A stretch of 64,000 nucleotides of DNA, from contig JAPFBL010000223.1 of assembly GCA_026182355.1 (NCBI GenBank), positions 465,001 to 529,000 on the forward strand, read 5' to 3'. Made by a program: the position numbers and the translations under genes. Positions 1 to 10,884 of the stretch are shown here, in pieces. Origin of the DNA: Hermatobates lingyangjiaoensis. Taxonomy: Eukaryota; Arthropoda; Insecta; Hemiptera; Hermatobatidae. A model generated the notes under the pieces. The model ran no database searches. It had not been told where the DNA came from and saw only the letters and a program-made list of their open reading frames with translations. Position 1 is the stretch's first letter; each line of letters opens with the position of its first letter.

Positions 1-96
1 ATAAACTGTTCAAAGATGTTTGACATATCTCGGGCACTGATTAAATCATGTAATGTCTGGAGGCCTCTTCAGCCCTCTAATCATATTCTCCTAATT

Positions 97-296
97 AGAC
101 TCTCTCTCTCTCTCTCTTTCTCTCTCTCACTCACTCACTCCCTCACTCTCTCTCTCTCACTCACTCTCACTCACTCACTCCCTCACTCACTCTCTCTCAC
201 TCACTCACTCACTCTCTCTCTCACTCACTCACTCCCTCTCTCTCTCTCTCACTCTCTCTCAGTCACTCGCTCCCTCACTCACTCTCTCTCTCTCTT
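97..296. repeat. CT / CACT low-complexity tract
   Basis: Irregular mixture of CTCT and CACT units over about 200 bases. An open frame through it is only Ser/Leu/His repeat translation and is not a gene. Confidence 0.9.
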
Positions 297-299
297 TTT

Positions 300-844
300 A
301 TAGAGTCATGCGATCATTAAAAGAATTTCCTCAAAACATTTGGGCAAAGGAGGATTAGATAAATTACTCAAATAATTAAAATAAGCAGGAAATTTTAAAA
401 GGCAACAAGTACCAAAAACTGTTGAGAATGGAAAAAACTATTCAAGAAGTAGAAGATCGTTTTCTCAGACAAGAAGATAATCCTGGTAGTTATATGAAAA
501 AGAAATTGATCAAGAACAAAGTAATACAACCATAAATCAATTTCGGGAAAGTTTAAGAAAAAACATATCATAACTGAGCTTTTTTATAATTATATCATAA
601 AGTATAATTATTAATTACTAATTTTTAGAATAGAAATATTATAAAGAAATTCATTATAATAAAGCATGCAATTTTACTTGATTATTAATCTACAATGTAA
701 GTTTAGAGGGTCACCTGATTGAAATCAACCTTTGACGGCTAGTGAATTTTATAAACGTTATTTATCCAATTTATGATTGTTTGTTAATCATTAACTGATT
801 TGTGAATAATTTATAGTTTATGGAAGTTTGTTATGATAGGTCAA
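300..844. other. AT-rich stretch with nothing recognised
   Basis: No coding signal, terminal repeat or tandem structure seen. Confidence 0.5.
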
Positions 845-1245
845 TAAGTATATAACAGTTGGCGTTATGAGTGTTATATGATCGTTATTGAGCTTGTTTA
901 TGAGCGTTATGATTCTTGTTTATGAGTGTTATATGAGCGTTATGATTTTGTTTATTAGCGTTATGACTTGTTTATGAGTGTTATATGAGCGCTATGAGCT
1001 TGGTTTTGAGCGTTCTGAGCTTAGTTATGAGCGTTATGACTTTATTATAAGTGTTATGATTTTAGTTATGAGTGTTATATGAGCGTTATGAGCTTGGTAG
1101 TGAGCGTTATACGATCGTTATCAGCCAGGTTATGAGTGTTATATGAGTATTATGAGATTGGTCATGAGAGTTATGTATTGGTTATGAGTGCTATATGAGC
1201 GTTATGGCTTGGTTATGAGCGTTATGACTTGGTTATGAGCATTAT
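845..1245. repeat. Degenerate minisatellite built on GAGCGTTATGA
   Basis: The words GAGCGTTATGA, GAGTGTTATAT and TTGGTTATGA recur about every 20-24 bases with much variation. No protein meaning. Confidence 0.75.
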
Positions 1246-1329
1246 TTGTAGCTCACTTGCTAACATTGGTCGGATGGGGTGAGAACAACTGCGTCACAAA
1301 TACATACATTATGTCTATTTATACATAGT

Positions 1330-1425
1330 TATAAATGATCAACCACAATATGAAAATGGGAAAACAAGACTAGGATCTTTCAACCGTAACAAGCGGTCTT
1401 CGTCAGAGTTAAAAACCCATTTGAA
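1330..1425 (-). repeat. Penelope-like terminal repeat, solo, reversed
   Basis: Contains the reverse complement of the common terminal-repeat core (AAAGATCT, CGGTCTTCGTCAG), ending in AAAAACCCA. Slightly diverged from the copies at 3.4 and 7.6 kb. Confidence 0.7.
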
Positions 1426-1669
1426 ATCTTTTATACATAGATATAAGTAACAATTAAACAAAAAAAACAGTATTACCTATAAAACTGTATCTTTTTTAAT
1501 AAACTAACACTGTTCACATGCAGAATTATATTAACCTCAAACTCTGTGATCTGTTACATTTTTACAAAAAGAACATGTACCTAATCAAAAACTTACTAAA
1601 AAAACTAATTTTGAAGATAAGATTAGATTAACCTCCGTCAAAAATATAGAAAAATGGAAGTTGTGTCTC

Positions 1670-3115
1670 ATATAATCTTACTATATGCTACATGGCGCCA
1701 GTAGTCATAAGATATTTCATTCGAGTTTACTATCTGCTACCTGGCGCAAGTAGTTGTAAGATATCTCATACAAGCTTACTATCTATCTGCTACCTGGCGC
1801 CAGTAGTCGTAAGATATCTCATACAAGTTTATTATCTACTACCTGGCGCCAGTAGTCCGTAAGATATCTCATACAAGCTTACTATCTATCTGCTACATGG
1901 CGCCAGTAGTCATAAGATATTTCATTCGAGTTTACTATCTGCTACCTGGCGCAAGTAGTTGTAAGATATCTCATACAAGCTTACTATCTATCTGCTACAT
2001 GGCGCCAGTAGTCATAAGATATTTCATTCGAGTTTACTATCTGCTACCTGGCGCAAGTAGTTGTAAGATATCTCATACAAGCTTACTATCTATCTGCTAC
2101 ATGGCGCCAGTAGTCATAAGATATTTCATTCGAGTTTACTATCTGCTACCTGGCGCAAGTAGTTGTAAGATATCTCATACAAGCTTACTATCTATCTGCT
2201 ACCTGGCACCAGTAGTCGTAAGACATTTCATGTAAGCATACTACCTACTACCTGGCGCCAATAGTCGTAAGATTTCTCATATAATCTTACTATATGCTAC
2301 ATGGCGCCAGTAGTCATAAGATATTTCATTCGAGTTTACTATCTGCTACCTGGCGCAAGTAGTTGTAAGATATCTCATACAAGCTTACTATCTATCTGCT
2401 ACATGGCCCAGTAGTCATAAGATATTTCATATCAAGCTTTACTATCTGCTACCTGGCGCCAAGTAGTGTAAGATATCTGCATACAAGCTTACTATCTATC
2501 TGCTACATGGCGCCAGTAGTCATAAGATATTTCATTCGAGTTTACTATCTGCTACCTGGCGCAAGTAGTTGTAAGATATCTCATACAAGCTTACTATCTA
2601 TCTGCTACCTGGCACCAGTAGTCGTAAGACATTTCATGTAAGCATACTACCTACTACCTGGCGCCAGTAGTCGTAAGATTTCTCATATTAGCTTACTATC
2701 TGCTACCTGGCGCAAGTACGTATAGTTGTAAGATATCTCATACAAGCTTACTATCTATCTGCTACCTGGCACCAGAAGTCGTAAGACATTTCATATAAGC
2801 TTAATATCTACTACCTGGCGCCAGTAGTCATAAGATTTCTCATATTAGCTTACTATCTGCTACCTGGCGCCAGTAGTCATATTTCATTCAAGTTTACTAT
2901 CTGCTACCTGGCGTAAGTAGTCGTAAGTTATCTCATACAAGCTTATTATCTACTACCTGGCGCCAGTAGTCGTAAGATATCTCATACAAGCTTATTACCT
3001 GCTACCTGTCGCCAGTAGTCGTAAGATATCTCATATAACCTTACTATGCTACCTGGCACCAGTAGTCGTAAGATATCTCATATAACCTTACTATGCTACC
3101 TGGCACCAGTAGTCG
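1670..3115. repeat. 49/53-bp minisatellite with a 102-bp dimer unit
   Basis: Units contain CTACCTGGCGCCAGTAGT followed by a KAAGATATYTCAT segment. Two unit types (49 and 53 bp) alternate, giving a 102-bp higher-order unit that is nearly identical over several consecutive copies from about 1880 to 2190. Because 102 is a multiple of 3, one frame stays open with a 34-residue repeat; I treat that as a by-product. A few copies around 2400-2480 carry extra or missing bases. Confidence 0.9.
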
Positions 3116-3372
3116 TCATTACCCTCCGGTGAGATGACTCCCTATCCATCCTTCATTCTCCTTTACACCATCCGTAATAAATTTTAATATATATGCGTAA
3201 TACAAACCTATTCTCGCGAGTGGAACTGAAAAATAAACTAAAGAAGATATCATATAATAAGTAGAAAAAACAACCGGCTCCTATTAGTTTACAAAGTTAA
3301 TTCCAACTGAACTGAATACTTTATTTCAAAGAGAGAATTTAAAAATATATGAAGAACATCTATTAAAAATGT

Positions 3373-3625
3373 ATCTACTTAACTACTATAAATGATCAAA
3401 CCACAATAAGAAATGGGAAAACAAGACTAAGATCTTTCAACCGTAACAAGCGGTCTTCGTCAGAGTCAAAAACCCAACTGAACACTAGATGCAGAAAACA
3501 TCTGGTGAGGAGTTGAGAAGAGTGGGAGGGAAGATTGGTATTTTAAAAGGGTGAAAGCACAGGAAAGGACTAATGTCCAGAAAGGGATGTTTGGGGAAAC
3601 AAAGGAGTACAGTAAGAAAAAGTAA
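3373..3625 (-). repeat. Penelope-like 3' end (terminal repeat plus 3' UTR), reversed
   Basis: 3373-3485 is the terminal repeat in reverse. 3486-3625 matches almost base for base the segment at 33751-33895, which lies between the PLE stop codon and terminal repeat in that copy, so it is PLE 3' UTR. Confidence 0.75.
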
Positions 3626-3627
3626 TA

Positions 3628-3864
3628 TTGGACCCCCTTCCAAGATTAGCCAAACAACTTGATTTTAATATAGTGTTTTCTAATCGTAATAACGTGGGTA
3701 ATATGTTAATAAAAAACTCTCCAAGCGAATTGGAGTCCGCTGGTATTTATAAAATTCCGTGCAAAAATTGCCATAAAATTTATATTGGTCAAACTGGTAA
3801 ATCATTAAAAACACGTGTAAAACAACACCAATATAACGTAAGTAGACAGGAAAACAGTTTTTGA
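3628..3864 (+). pseudogene. Penelope-like element GIY-YIG endonuclease fragment
   Basis: A 78-codon open stretch with a GIY-YIG nuclease core: GIY at residues 39-41, YIGQ at 52-55 and the downstream R63, with a Cys pair (C45, C48) between GIY and YIG. The wording GIYKIPC..C..IYIGQTGKSL is typical of the C-terminal endonuclease of Penelope-like retroelements, which nicks target DNA for reverse transcription. The reverse transcriptase is absent upstream. The frame ends four residues after SRQE and runs straight into the terminal repeat, whereas the 34-kb copy continues from SRQE into a longer C-terminus. This is a truncated, dead fragment. I see the motif; the family assignment comes from known PLE structure and the adjoining terminal repeat. 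Confidence 0.85.
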
Positions 3865-3985
3865 CTCTGACGAAGACCGCTTGTTACGGTTGAAAGATCT
3901 TAGTCTTGTTTTCCCATTTCTTATTGTGGTTTGATCATTGATTGTTGTTTCACGTGTTTATGTGAAATCTTTTTAACTACTATAA
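3862..3985 (+). repeat. Penelope-like terminal repeat, forward
   Basis: Directly follows the GIY-YIG fragment. Reads TGACTCTGACGAAGACCGC, through TCTTAGTCTTGTTTTCCC, ATTGTGGTTTGATCATTGAT and CACGTGTTTATGTGAAATC. This about 120-bp unit recurs in both orientations throughout the first 36 kb. Confidence 0.85.
3867..3901 (+). ncRNA. Hammerhead-like ribozyme core (AGATCT family)
   Basis: CTGACGA (3867-3873), one base, helix II GACCG (3875-3879) pairing with CGGTT (3887-3891), GAA (3892-3894), self-complementary AGATCT (3895-3900), then T. This matches the hammerhead core CUGANGA / GAA with the palindrome as helix III and T as the base 5' of cleavage. The extra base between CTGANGA and helix II departs from textbook hammerheads. 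Other copies with the same core start at 9000, 17942, 23258 and 35804. Confidence 0.55.
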
Positions 3986-4093
3986 ATGGAAGGTATATTA
4001 GATATAATACAGAGAATGAGTTCTTTCTGTCTACAAGGGACATCTGATCACACTATATCTGAGTGCCAGCTGATCGGGAATGAGAAGGACTGG

Positions 4094-4408
4094 TCAATGA
4101 TTTCAACTTTCTTTTACTAATAAAATCAATGATTTCAACTTTCTTTTACTAATAAAATCAATGATTTCAACTTTCTTTTACTAATAAAATCAATGATTTC
4201 AACTTTCTTTTACTAATAAAATCAATGATTTCAACTTTCTTTTACTAATAAAATCAATGATTTCAACTTTCTTTTACTAATAAACATGATTCACTTTCTT
4301 TTACTAATAAAATCAATGATTTCAACTTTCTTTTACTAATAAAATCAATGATTTCAACTTTCTTTTACTAATAAAATCAATGATTTCAACTTTCTTTTAC
4401 TAATAAAA
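4094..4408. repeat. 32-bp minisatellite
   Basis: About ten copies of a unit containing TCAATGATTTCAACTTTC and TTTTACTAATAAAA, exact period 32. One copy near 4285 has several missing bases. Confidence 0.9.
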
Positions 4409-4409
4409 T

Positions 4410-4975
4410 GATTATAGTCACACGTAAACAAATGATACATAATAGCTTAAAATGTATGTATAACTACATTAAAAAACGAGAAGTCAGTTTGTTAACGAGT
4501 TTAATATTATGATTACTTCTAGTAATGTTGAGTGTAGTCCACTCCAGATTTTACTAAACAATACCAAAAAGATAAAACAGGTATACCAATGTTTTAAACA
4601 AAAAAAATCCATTAATGTAATTAGCATTATTTTTTCTCCTGGTAAAGCGGGAGCAATATCAATTTTATTTTAAATGTAATTTTGTACATGTTTTAAATAA
4701 ATATTATTATTTACTTTATTTATGCCAACGTATATAATAAATGACTACAATACTTCAGAAGTAAATATTTATTTTCTTTTACCTACCTATGAGCGTTAAG
4801 TATTACTTAATGTACATAGTAATGTAATTAATATATTAGGTATTCAATGTATACTTAAGTATTTAATATATACTTAACTTATATGTTAAGTATTAATTAA
4901 TATATAATATAATAATGTAATTTATAATATATTACAATATATCTATAAAAACCATTAATTTTATATATATATATT
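4410..4975. other. AT-rich stretch with nothing recognised
   Basis: TTAAGTATT-type words recur at 4795-4900 without a fixed period. No gene or element seen. Confidence 0.45.
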
Positions 4976-4978
4976 TAT

Positions 4979-5121
4979 GAGCTCAAAAACGAAGAAAAGC
5001 AACACACAGAGAAAGACACACTTACGAACTCAAATTTTCTCCTGAAGACGGATCATCCGAAAATTTGAGTTCGCAAGTGTGTCTCTTACTCTGTGTGTTC
5101 CTTTTCTTCGTTTTTGAGCTG
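4979..5121. repeat. Inverted pair of terminal repeats (GGATCATCC family)
   Basis: 4979-5038 is the reverse complement of about 5063-5121; the forward arm is preceded by CTGAAGACGGATCATCC. Flanked on the right by (TA)n. Same family as 6448-6700 and 16290-16430. Confidence 0.8.
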
Positions 5122-5259
5122 ATTTGCGTGTCCAGTTCGGATCGGTTTTTCCGAATTTTAAGTGAAATATATATATATATATACTTTTTCGTTGGAAATA
5201 CATATTTTCCAATATATTTTGTCTATATATTTTGTTTTTTTGTCTATATTGAACTATAT

Positions 5260-5315
<56 letters not shown>

Positions 5316-5343
5316 TACGTTGGCAGCAGGTCTTCTCTCAAAC

Positions 5344-5807
5344 ATATGTTGTTAAAATTTGCAGCAGCTTCTGCACTCACTAACTTTAAGCTGGTGGCCT
5401 CGATCCTTCGGGCGATTTTTCTTTCTTCTGGCTGCAGTTGCCATAGCATCTGTCCTAGAGACATCTTCAATATTATACGAGCTTTCGACCATAGGAACAT
5501 TGGTCATCTTCAGGTAGAGCATGCCTTGTAGTAAACAGCTTAAATGCCTATCAGGTTGACTAATTCGAACCAATCAGAGCGCAGGATTGCGTTCGAATTA
5601 GTCAACCTGATAGGCATTTAAGCTGTTTACTACAAGGCATGCTCTACCTGAAGATGACCAATGTTCCTATGGTCGAAAGCTCGTATAATATTGAAGATGT
5701 CTCTAGGACAGATGCTATGGCAACTGCAGCCAGAAGAAAGAAAAATCGCCCGAAGGATCGAGGCCACCAGCTTAAAGTTAGTGAGTGCAGAAGCTGCTGC
5801 AAATTTT

Positions 5808-5817
<10 letters not shown>
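5344..5817. repeat. Near-perfect 227-bp palindrome between (TA)n tracts
   Basis: Arms 5344-5570 and 5591-5817 are reverse complements around a 20-bp spacer that itself starts CAATC and ends GATTG. (TA)n lies on both sides (about 5252-5310 and 5818-5842). Open frames in either arm mirror each other and are not genes. The right arm carries a hammerhead-like core. Confidence 0.9.
5648..5682 (+). ncRNA. Hammerhead-like core (AGCT family)
   Basis: CTGAAGA (5648-5654), T, helix II GACCA (5656-5660) with TGGTC (5670-5674), GAA (5675-5677), palindrome AGCT (5678-5681), then C. The opposite arm carries the same core on the - strand. Confidence 0.5.
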
Positions 5818-5844
<27 letters not shown>

Positions 5845-6025
5845 GAAACCACAATAAGAAATGAGAAAACAAGACTAAAATCTTTTTTTAACCGTAACAA
5901 GCGGTCTTCGTCAGAGTCAAAAACCCAACTCAGTTACGGTTGAAAGATCTTAGTCTTGTTTTCCCATTTCTTATTGTGGTTTGATCATTGATTGTTATTT
6001 CACGTGTTTATGAGAAATCTTTATA
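5845..6025. repeat. Inverted pair of the common PLE terminal repeat
   Basis: Reverse copy at about 5845-5932, forward copy at about 5933-6025 but starting after the hammerhead core. Flanked by (TA)n on both sides. Confidence 0.8.
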
Positions 6026-6062
6026 TATATATATATGCTAGGTTTTGTTATTGAGAGCTAGG

Positions 6063-6445
6063 TCATATAAAAGAAAATAAACTCCTTCCTAGGCCAACGT
6101 TTCGATTTATTTGTACAGTATCTTCAGGGCTAAAGACTAGAGTAAGAACTATAATACATTTATCAAAACAATCTACAATATATATATATACATATAAATA
6201 TATCAATGATGAAACCACAATATGATGGGAAAACAAGGCCCATAAATTAAAACCAAAATTCAAGAGGGTTGACAGCCAGTGGATAGCTAGCCTTCCACTC
6301 CCTCCCACCACACTCCTTCACTTCCCCAAACATCCCCCCCCCCCCGGGCCGGGGTTATGGGCCTTCTTTTCCCATTTCATATTGTGGTTTCATCATTCAT
6401 TGTTATTTCACGTTTTTATGTGAAACTTTTTATCGATATATATAT
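6063..6445. repeat. Rearranged PLE debris with a C-tract
   Basis: GAGGGTTGACAGC at about 6260 matches the last codons of the 34-kb PLE remnant, followed by 3' UTR-like sequence (CCCAAACATCC), a C homopolymer, and a degenerate forward terminal repeat to about 6430. The left part contains a reversed GTTGGCCT/ACGTTTCGATT terminal-repeat motif with its TCTTCAGGG. Confidence 0.6.
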
Positions 6446-6447
6446 AT

Positions 6448-6700
6448 CAGTTCAAAAATGAAGAAAAGCAACACACAAAAAAAGAGACACACTTACAAAC
6501 TCAAATTTTCGGATGATCCGTCTTCAGGAGAAAAGAGAATGGGTGACCAAGCACGCCGGAAACATGCCCGGCATCGCCCATTGGTCACCCATTCTCTTTT
6601 CTCCTGAAGACGGATCATCCGAAAATTTGAGTTTGTAAGTGTGTCTCTTTCTCTGTGTGTTACTTTTCTTCATTTTTGAACTGATTTGCGTCCAGTTTGG
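6448..6700. repeat. Inverted terminal-repeat pair (GGATCATCC family)
   Basis: Left arm from 6448 and right arm to about 6700 are reverse complements through GAGAATGGGTGACCA, around a short spacer near 6555-6580. The right arm core at 6604-6628 reads CTGAAGA, C, GGATCATCC, GAA, AATT, T. (TA)n flanks both ends. Confidence 0.85.
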
Positions 6701-6739
6701 ATCGTTTTTTTGAATTTTGAGTGAATATATATATATAAT

Positions 6740-7240
6740 ATCGTAATATTATATTATTAGTATTAATGAGTATTACATTGTCATATGGTATTATTTTGTA
6801 TGTATGACAATGACTAAGAGCACAATTACTGATTTATAAAATGATGGCTAATAAATACAGAACAAACCATGTGTCTCTCTGCATGGAATGAAGTGTTACG
6901 TGAAAGTAGAAGCTTTCCTCCCTATGCATTTAAATAGTACCATTAAACTGTTCATGTGGAAAGAATCGACTGCCTTCAGAGAAACTATAGTCACTAACAC
7001 ATAACCAAAAACTATAACTAATGTCTCTTTTCCATTGTAGTTAATATGTATTTCTATTTCAGTTTGCTCACTCAGACATACGAAATTCTTTAACGAATTC
7101 TGAATTCATTCCAGTTTTGCTGCTTAACTATTTGAGCATGACCTAAAATCACACAGATATACTAGTATTATACATATTAACAATTCTACGTATCCCTCAA
7201 TACCATGAAAGACAAAAATGAGGATTGTATGGCTCATTTC
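6740..7240. other. AT-rich stretch with nothing recognised
   Basis: No coding or repeat structure identified. Confidence 0.4.
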
Positions 7241-7257
7241 AAGATATATATATATAT

Positions 7258-7588
7258 ATTCAGGTAACTCACCACAAATGAATGAAGATAGTCGCTCTGA
7301 GGCCTTTCGTTTTCACGTCGTCAGAGAGCAAGTGAATAAAAGTTGTAGACAGCTTATGAATTTTGATTTAAAGTTGGATTAAGATTGGCATCATTGACAG
7401 TATTTTTCCCTATTATAGTCGTATTCCCTTATTAAAACACTGTCAATGATGCCAATCTTAATCCAACTTTAAATCAAAATTCATAACCTGTCTACAACTG
7501 GTATTCACTTGCTCTTTGACGACGTGAAAACGAAAGGCCTCAGAGCGACTATCTTCATTCATTTATGGTGAGTTACCTGAATATTTAT
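7258..7588. repeat. Palindrome with AGGCCT hammerhead-like core
   Basis: Arms of about 120-150 bp (CAGGTAACTCACCA... and its complement) around a loop near 7390-7440. On the - strand 7324-7299 reads CTGACGA, C, GTGAAAAC, GAA, AGGCCT, C; the right arm has a mutated copy. (TA)n on the left; the right end is near 7588. Confidence 0.85.
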
Positions 7589-7631
7589 ATCACCTGTTAT
7601 TGTCACAATTTTGTATATATATATATATACA

Positions 7632-7850
7632 TGAATGATCAAACCACAATAAGAAATGGGAAAACAAGACTAAGATCTTTCAACCGTAACAAGCGGTCTT
7701 CGTCAGAGTCAAAAACCCAACTGGTTTTCGTCTTGACCCTGACGGAGACCGCTTGTTACGGTTGAAAGATCTTAGTCTTGTTTTCCCATTTCTTATTGTG
7801 GTTTGATCATTAATTGTTATTTCACGTGTTTATGTGAAATCTTTATATAT
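7632..7850. repeat. Inverted pair of the common PLE terminal repeat
   Basis: Reverse copy 7632-7722, forward copy 7735-7850. The forward core has CTGACGG instead of CTGACGA. (TA)n on both sides. Confidence 0.85.
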
Positions 7851-7879
7851 ATATATATACTTTCTCGTTGGAAATACCA

Positions 7880-8195
7880 TCCGAAATGGACAAATATAGT
7901 TCAATGTAGAAAAAGAAACAAAGATACATTAAAATCACACATTTACAGTCTCTAATTTTTGGTTTGAACCGTCTTCAGGAGAGATAAGAGAGGGAAACCA
8001 AGTGCAACGGTTCAGAGGCGGTTGGAGACCAACAATGTTGCCATATGCGCGCCCGGTCACACAGAATAAGGTAGACAGAAAAAACGCTTGGTTTCCCTCT
8101 CTTATCTCTCCTGAAGACGGTTCAAACCGAAAATTAGAGACTATGAGTGTTTGCTTTTTATTTATTTATGTTTTCTTTTTCTACATTCAACTATA
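7880..8195. repeat. Inverted terminal-repeat pair (GGTT/AACC family)
   Basis: Arms complementary through GAGATAAGAGAGGGAAACCAAG, separated by about 85 bases (8015-8090). A long open frame through it is a repeat artefact. Confidence 0.8.
8111..8136 (+). ncRNA. Hammerhead-like core (AATT family)
   Basis: CTGAAGA (8111-8117), C, helix II GGTT/AACC with CA loop (8119-8128), GAA (8129-8131), AATT (8132-8135), A. Confidence 0.5.
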
Positions 8196-8204
8196 TATAT
8201 ACAT

Positions 8205-8345
8205 ATTATCGTCAAGAAAACGGTCCACAAGGGACAACAAACGTTTCAAAGTAAACTATACATACACAGTAAATAGAAAAACAGACTTAAACGTCATCAG
8301 GAGAGAAGAGATAGGGACACCAAGCGCACTTGCCAAGCGACGGTT
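8205..8345 (-). repeat. Fragment of a further terminal-repeat family
   Basis: Shares AAAACAGACTTA and AAGTAAAC context with 25745-25940; has CGTCATCAGG (reverse of CTGATGACG) but the rest of the core is eroded. Confidence 0.5.
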
Positions 8346-8889
8346 GGAGAGACAACTTCGGTATTTTGATACGAGTCCAAAATCTAAGAAGAGTAGCACA
8401 CTAAAAATACTAATTATTAATTAAACGCATAACATAATTACGTTTATAGGTTTTTCACACTACCCACGACCTTTAAAAACGAATAGTAGCAGTAATTAAT
8501 TGAGTGGACTCAGATCTACTGATAAACCTTTAGGAGGAATTTTCGTGCGGTATTGACCCTTCTGTGGATCCATTCAACAGCTAAACAAAGAGTATGCTTA
8601 ACTTGCTTTTGTAAGAGAATTAATAGATACTTGCCTGAATTGTCTATTCATTATCTTATTAAAATATTTAATAATAAATCAGATCATTCTTTTAGAAACC
8701 TAGTATAATCATATTATATCTAGAAAAAAGATATAATGAACCTGATAGTTGGCATGAGAAACGACGTTTTCAAACGTCAGTTTATGAGAATTTTATAATA
8801 ATGATTTTGATAAGAAATCTGAATTATAATGATACATAAAATAATATTGTCATGAGAGGTACAATAAAAAAAATTTCATATAAATAACT

Positions 8890-9475
8890 TTATAAAAAAA
8901 TTTCACATAAACATGTGAAATAACAATCAATGATTCAAACCCCAATATTAAATGAGAAAACAAGACTAAGATCTTTCAACCTCAGTTGGCTTTTTGACTC
9001 TGACGAAGACCGCTTGTTACGGTTGAAAGATCTTAGTCTTGTTTCCCATTTCATATTGTGGTTTGATCATTAAATGACTTTATATTGAAGGTTATTTTAA
9101 ATAATATTAAGCAGATGTAAAATAATTTTGCTTAAAAAAAAAACAGAAAATAAAAAACGAAAACAGCATCCTTTAATACTGGTGGGGTGTTCAAAGCTAG
9201 CAAATGACGTCAAATGTGTTATGCAGAGAAATGATAAATCATGAAGGAACCGAATAGCTGACTAGAAGGGAACGTTTATAACATGTTAGGCCTCACCTAC
9301 ATTCTACCATTTAAATAGATCTTTATTTTTTACTACAGTTGTAGAAACAAAGAGGAGAAATAAGCCCTTGGCTCAAATAGATTCTAAATAATAAGTAAAC
9401 AACGTATTAGCCCTAGCAACGTTGAGAAGGATGGAAGTACATGTTTTAAAAGAGGTATATTAAATTAATGTATTT
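8890..9475. repeat. Segmental duplication, copy A
   Basis: Begins with an inverted pair of PLE terminal repeats (8898-9075) and continues through unique-looking DNA (CAGCATCCTTTAATACTGG, AACATGTTAGGYCT). The same order recurs at 10880-11456, so the PLE pair was present before the duplication. Confidence 0.85.
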
Positions 9476-9487
9476 ATAATACATAGT

Positions 9488-9615
9488 TAAAAAGATTTCA
9501 CATAAACACGTGAAACAACAATCAATGATCAAACCACAATAAGAAATGGAAAAACAAGACTAAGATCTTTCAACCATAACAAGCAGTCTTCGTCAGAATC
9601 AAAAACCCAACTGAG
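9488..9615 (-). repeat. Solo PLE terminal repeat, reversed
   Basis: Runs from AAAGATTTCACATAAACACG to AAAAACCCAACTG; well preserved, with AAGCAGTCTTCG in place of AAGCGGTCTTCG. Confidence 0.8.
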
Positions 9616-10142
9616 TTTTTTTTTTTAATACAGAGTATGTAAAATGTATTCATAAAAGCGTTACTCTCTTTATGATTATAAATAAATAATTATGGGCTAA
9701 ATTTATAAATAAATTTAGTTATAATTTATAAATAAATTATATATAGTAATTTATATAATATTTATATTATTATATATAATATTAGTTTAACGGTAAATAA
9801 AAACAAAATAACGGTATATAACATAAAGAATGATAATATATGAAAGTTTTTTAGAGTGACTGTAAATCAAAGAAACTCGACTCATTGAGGTCAAGACGTG
9901 TTTTCATGAAATAAAGTGGATTAGCCTTGTTTCAAGATGGCAGTATTGAGTGCGGAGAGGCTTGCCATAAGCGCACCAAATGTGTACTGCACATTAGTTA
10001 CAATGGCCAAGGTGTTATGATCAAGCAAAGATCAAGTGTCCAATATCTTCACGACCTTGATTCAATCTAAAGACATTTGTGCTATTATGAAGGTGATCTA
10101 TAAACTTGCCTTAATTCACATTGATCGTCGTATTATGTTGGG

Positions 10143-10665
10143 CAGGGTGTCAAACATACGGCCCACCGGCCGGATACGTCCCACCTACAGATTTAGTATG
10201 GCCCAGAAAATAAATATACATTATTATAAAAATAAAAATTAATAAGTTTACTCTAATTTTCTTTAAAACCTGTGATTGTTACATTATCCGCTGGCGGCAA
10301 AGTGTTTTAGTACGCGTAGACAACATTAAAGCAACACGGTGACGGAACTAACACAAGGAGGTGGTAGAATTGAACGTCTATTGGCGCATTATCCACTTTT
10401 CCGTTGTACTCACTCACACCTTCACAAGCGAAATATCTCAGTCAAAAAGGTGAAAAGTTGATACTGAGTGTCAGATTTTAATAAAAATTTTTATAACTGA
10501 CTTATTCTTTTTTTGCACTAAGTAATAGTATTAGTGACTAATATAAAGAAAAAAGTGACTTATTGTTAGTTCTATATAATTTTGCAATGACGTTACTAGT
10601 CCGGTCCACTGGAGATCAGATTAAGCTGTATTCGGCCCCAGAACAAAATGAGTTTGACACCCCTG
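10143..10665. mobile_element. Non-autonomous hAT-like element (CAGGGTGTCAAAC family), copy 1
   Basis: Left end CAGGGTGTCAAACATACG; the right end reversed reads CAGGGGTGTCAAACTCATT, giving short terminal inverted repeats. No transposase. A second copy with the same internal order is at 44575-45084. The target duplication is not clear, partly because a G-run has grown at the right edge. Confidence 0.75.
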
Positions 10666-10668
10666 AGT

Positions 10669-10687
10669 GGGGGGGGGGGGGGGGGGG
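10669..10687. repeat. G19 homopolymer
   Basis: Unbroken G-run abutting the right end of the hAT-like element. Confidence 0.9.
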
Positions 10688-10852
10688 TCAACGAAGACAT
10701 GTAACCAATAAAACTTTTTCCTTGATTCCACTTCGGAAAAAACAAACTTTACTAAAAAAAAAAGAGGTATTTAAAAATACCTTCTTGGTTGTGGACTTAA
10801 CAAATACTCAAAAGACGGGAGTATATATAAAAATATAAATACAATATTATAT

Positions 10853-10879
<27 letters not shown>

Positions 10880-10884
<5 letters not shown>

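Noticed and set aside
1897..2235. Long open frame with a 34-residue repeat
   Set aside because: Its period is exactly the 102-bp satellite dimer; frame openness follows from the unit length.
5030..5872. Several overlapping open frames of 60-156 codons
   Set aside because: They mirror each other across a 227-bp palindrome and run into (TA)n; not coding.
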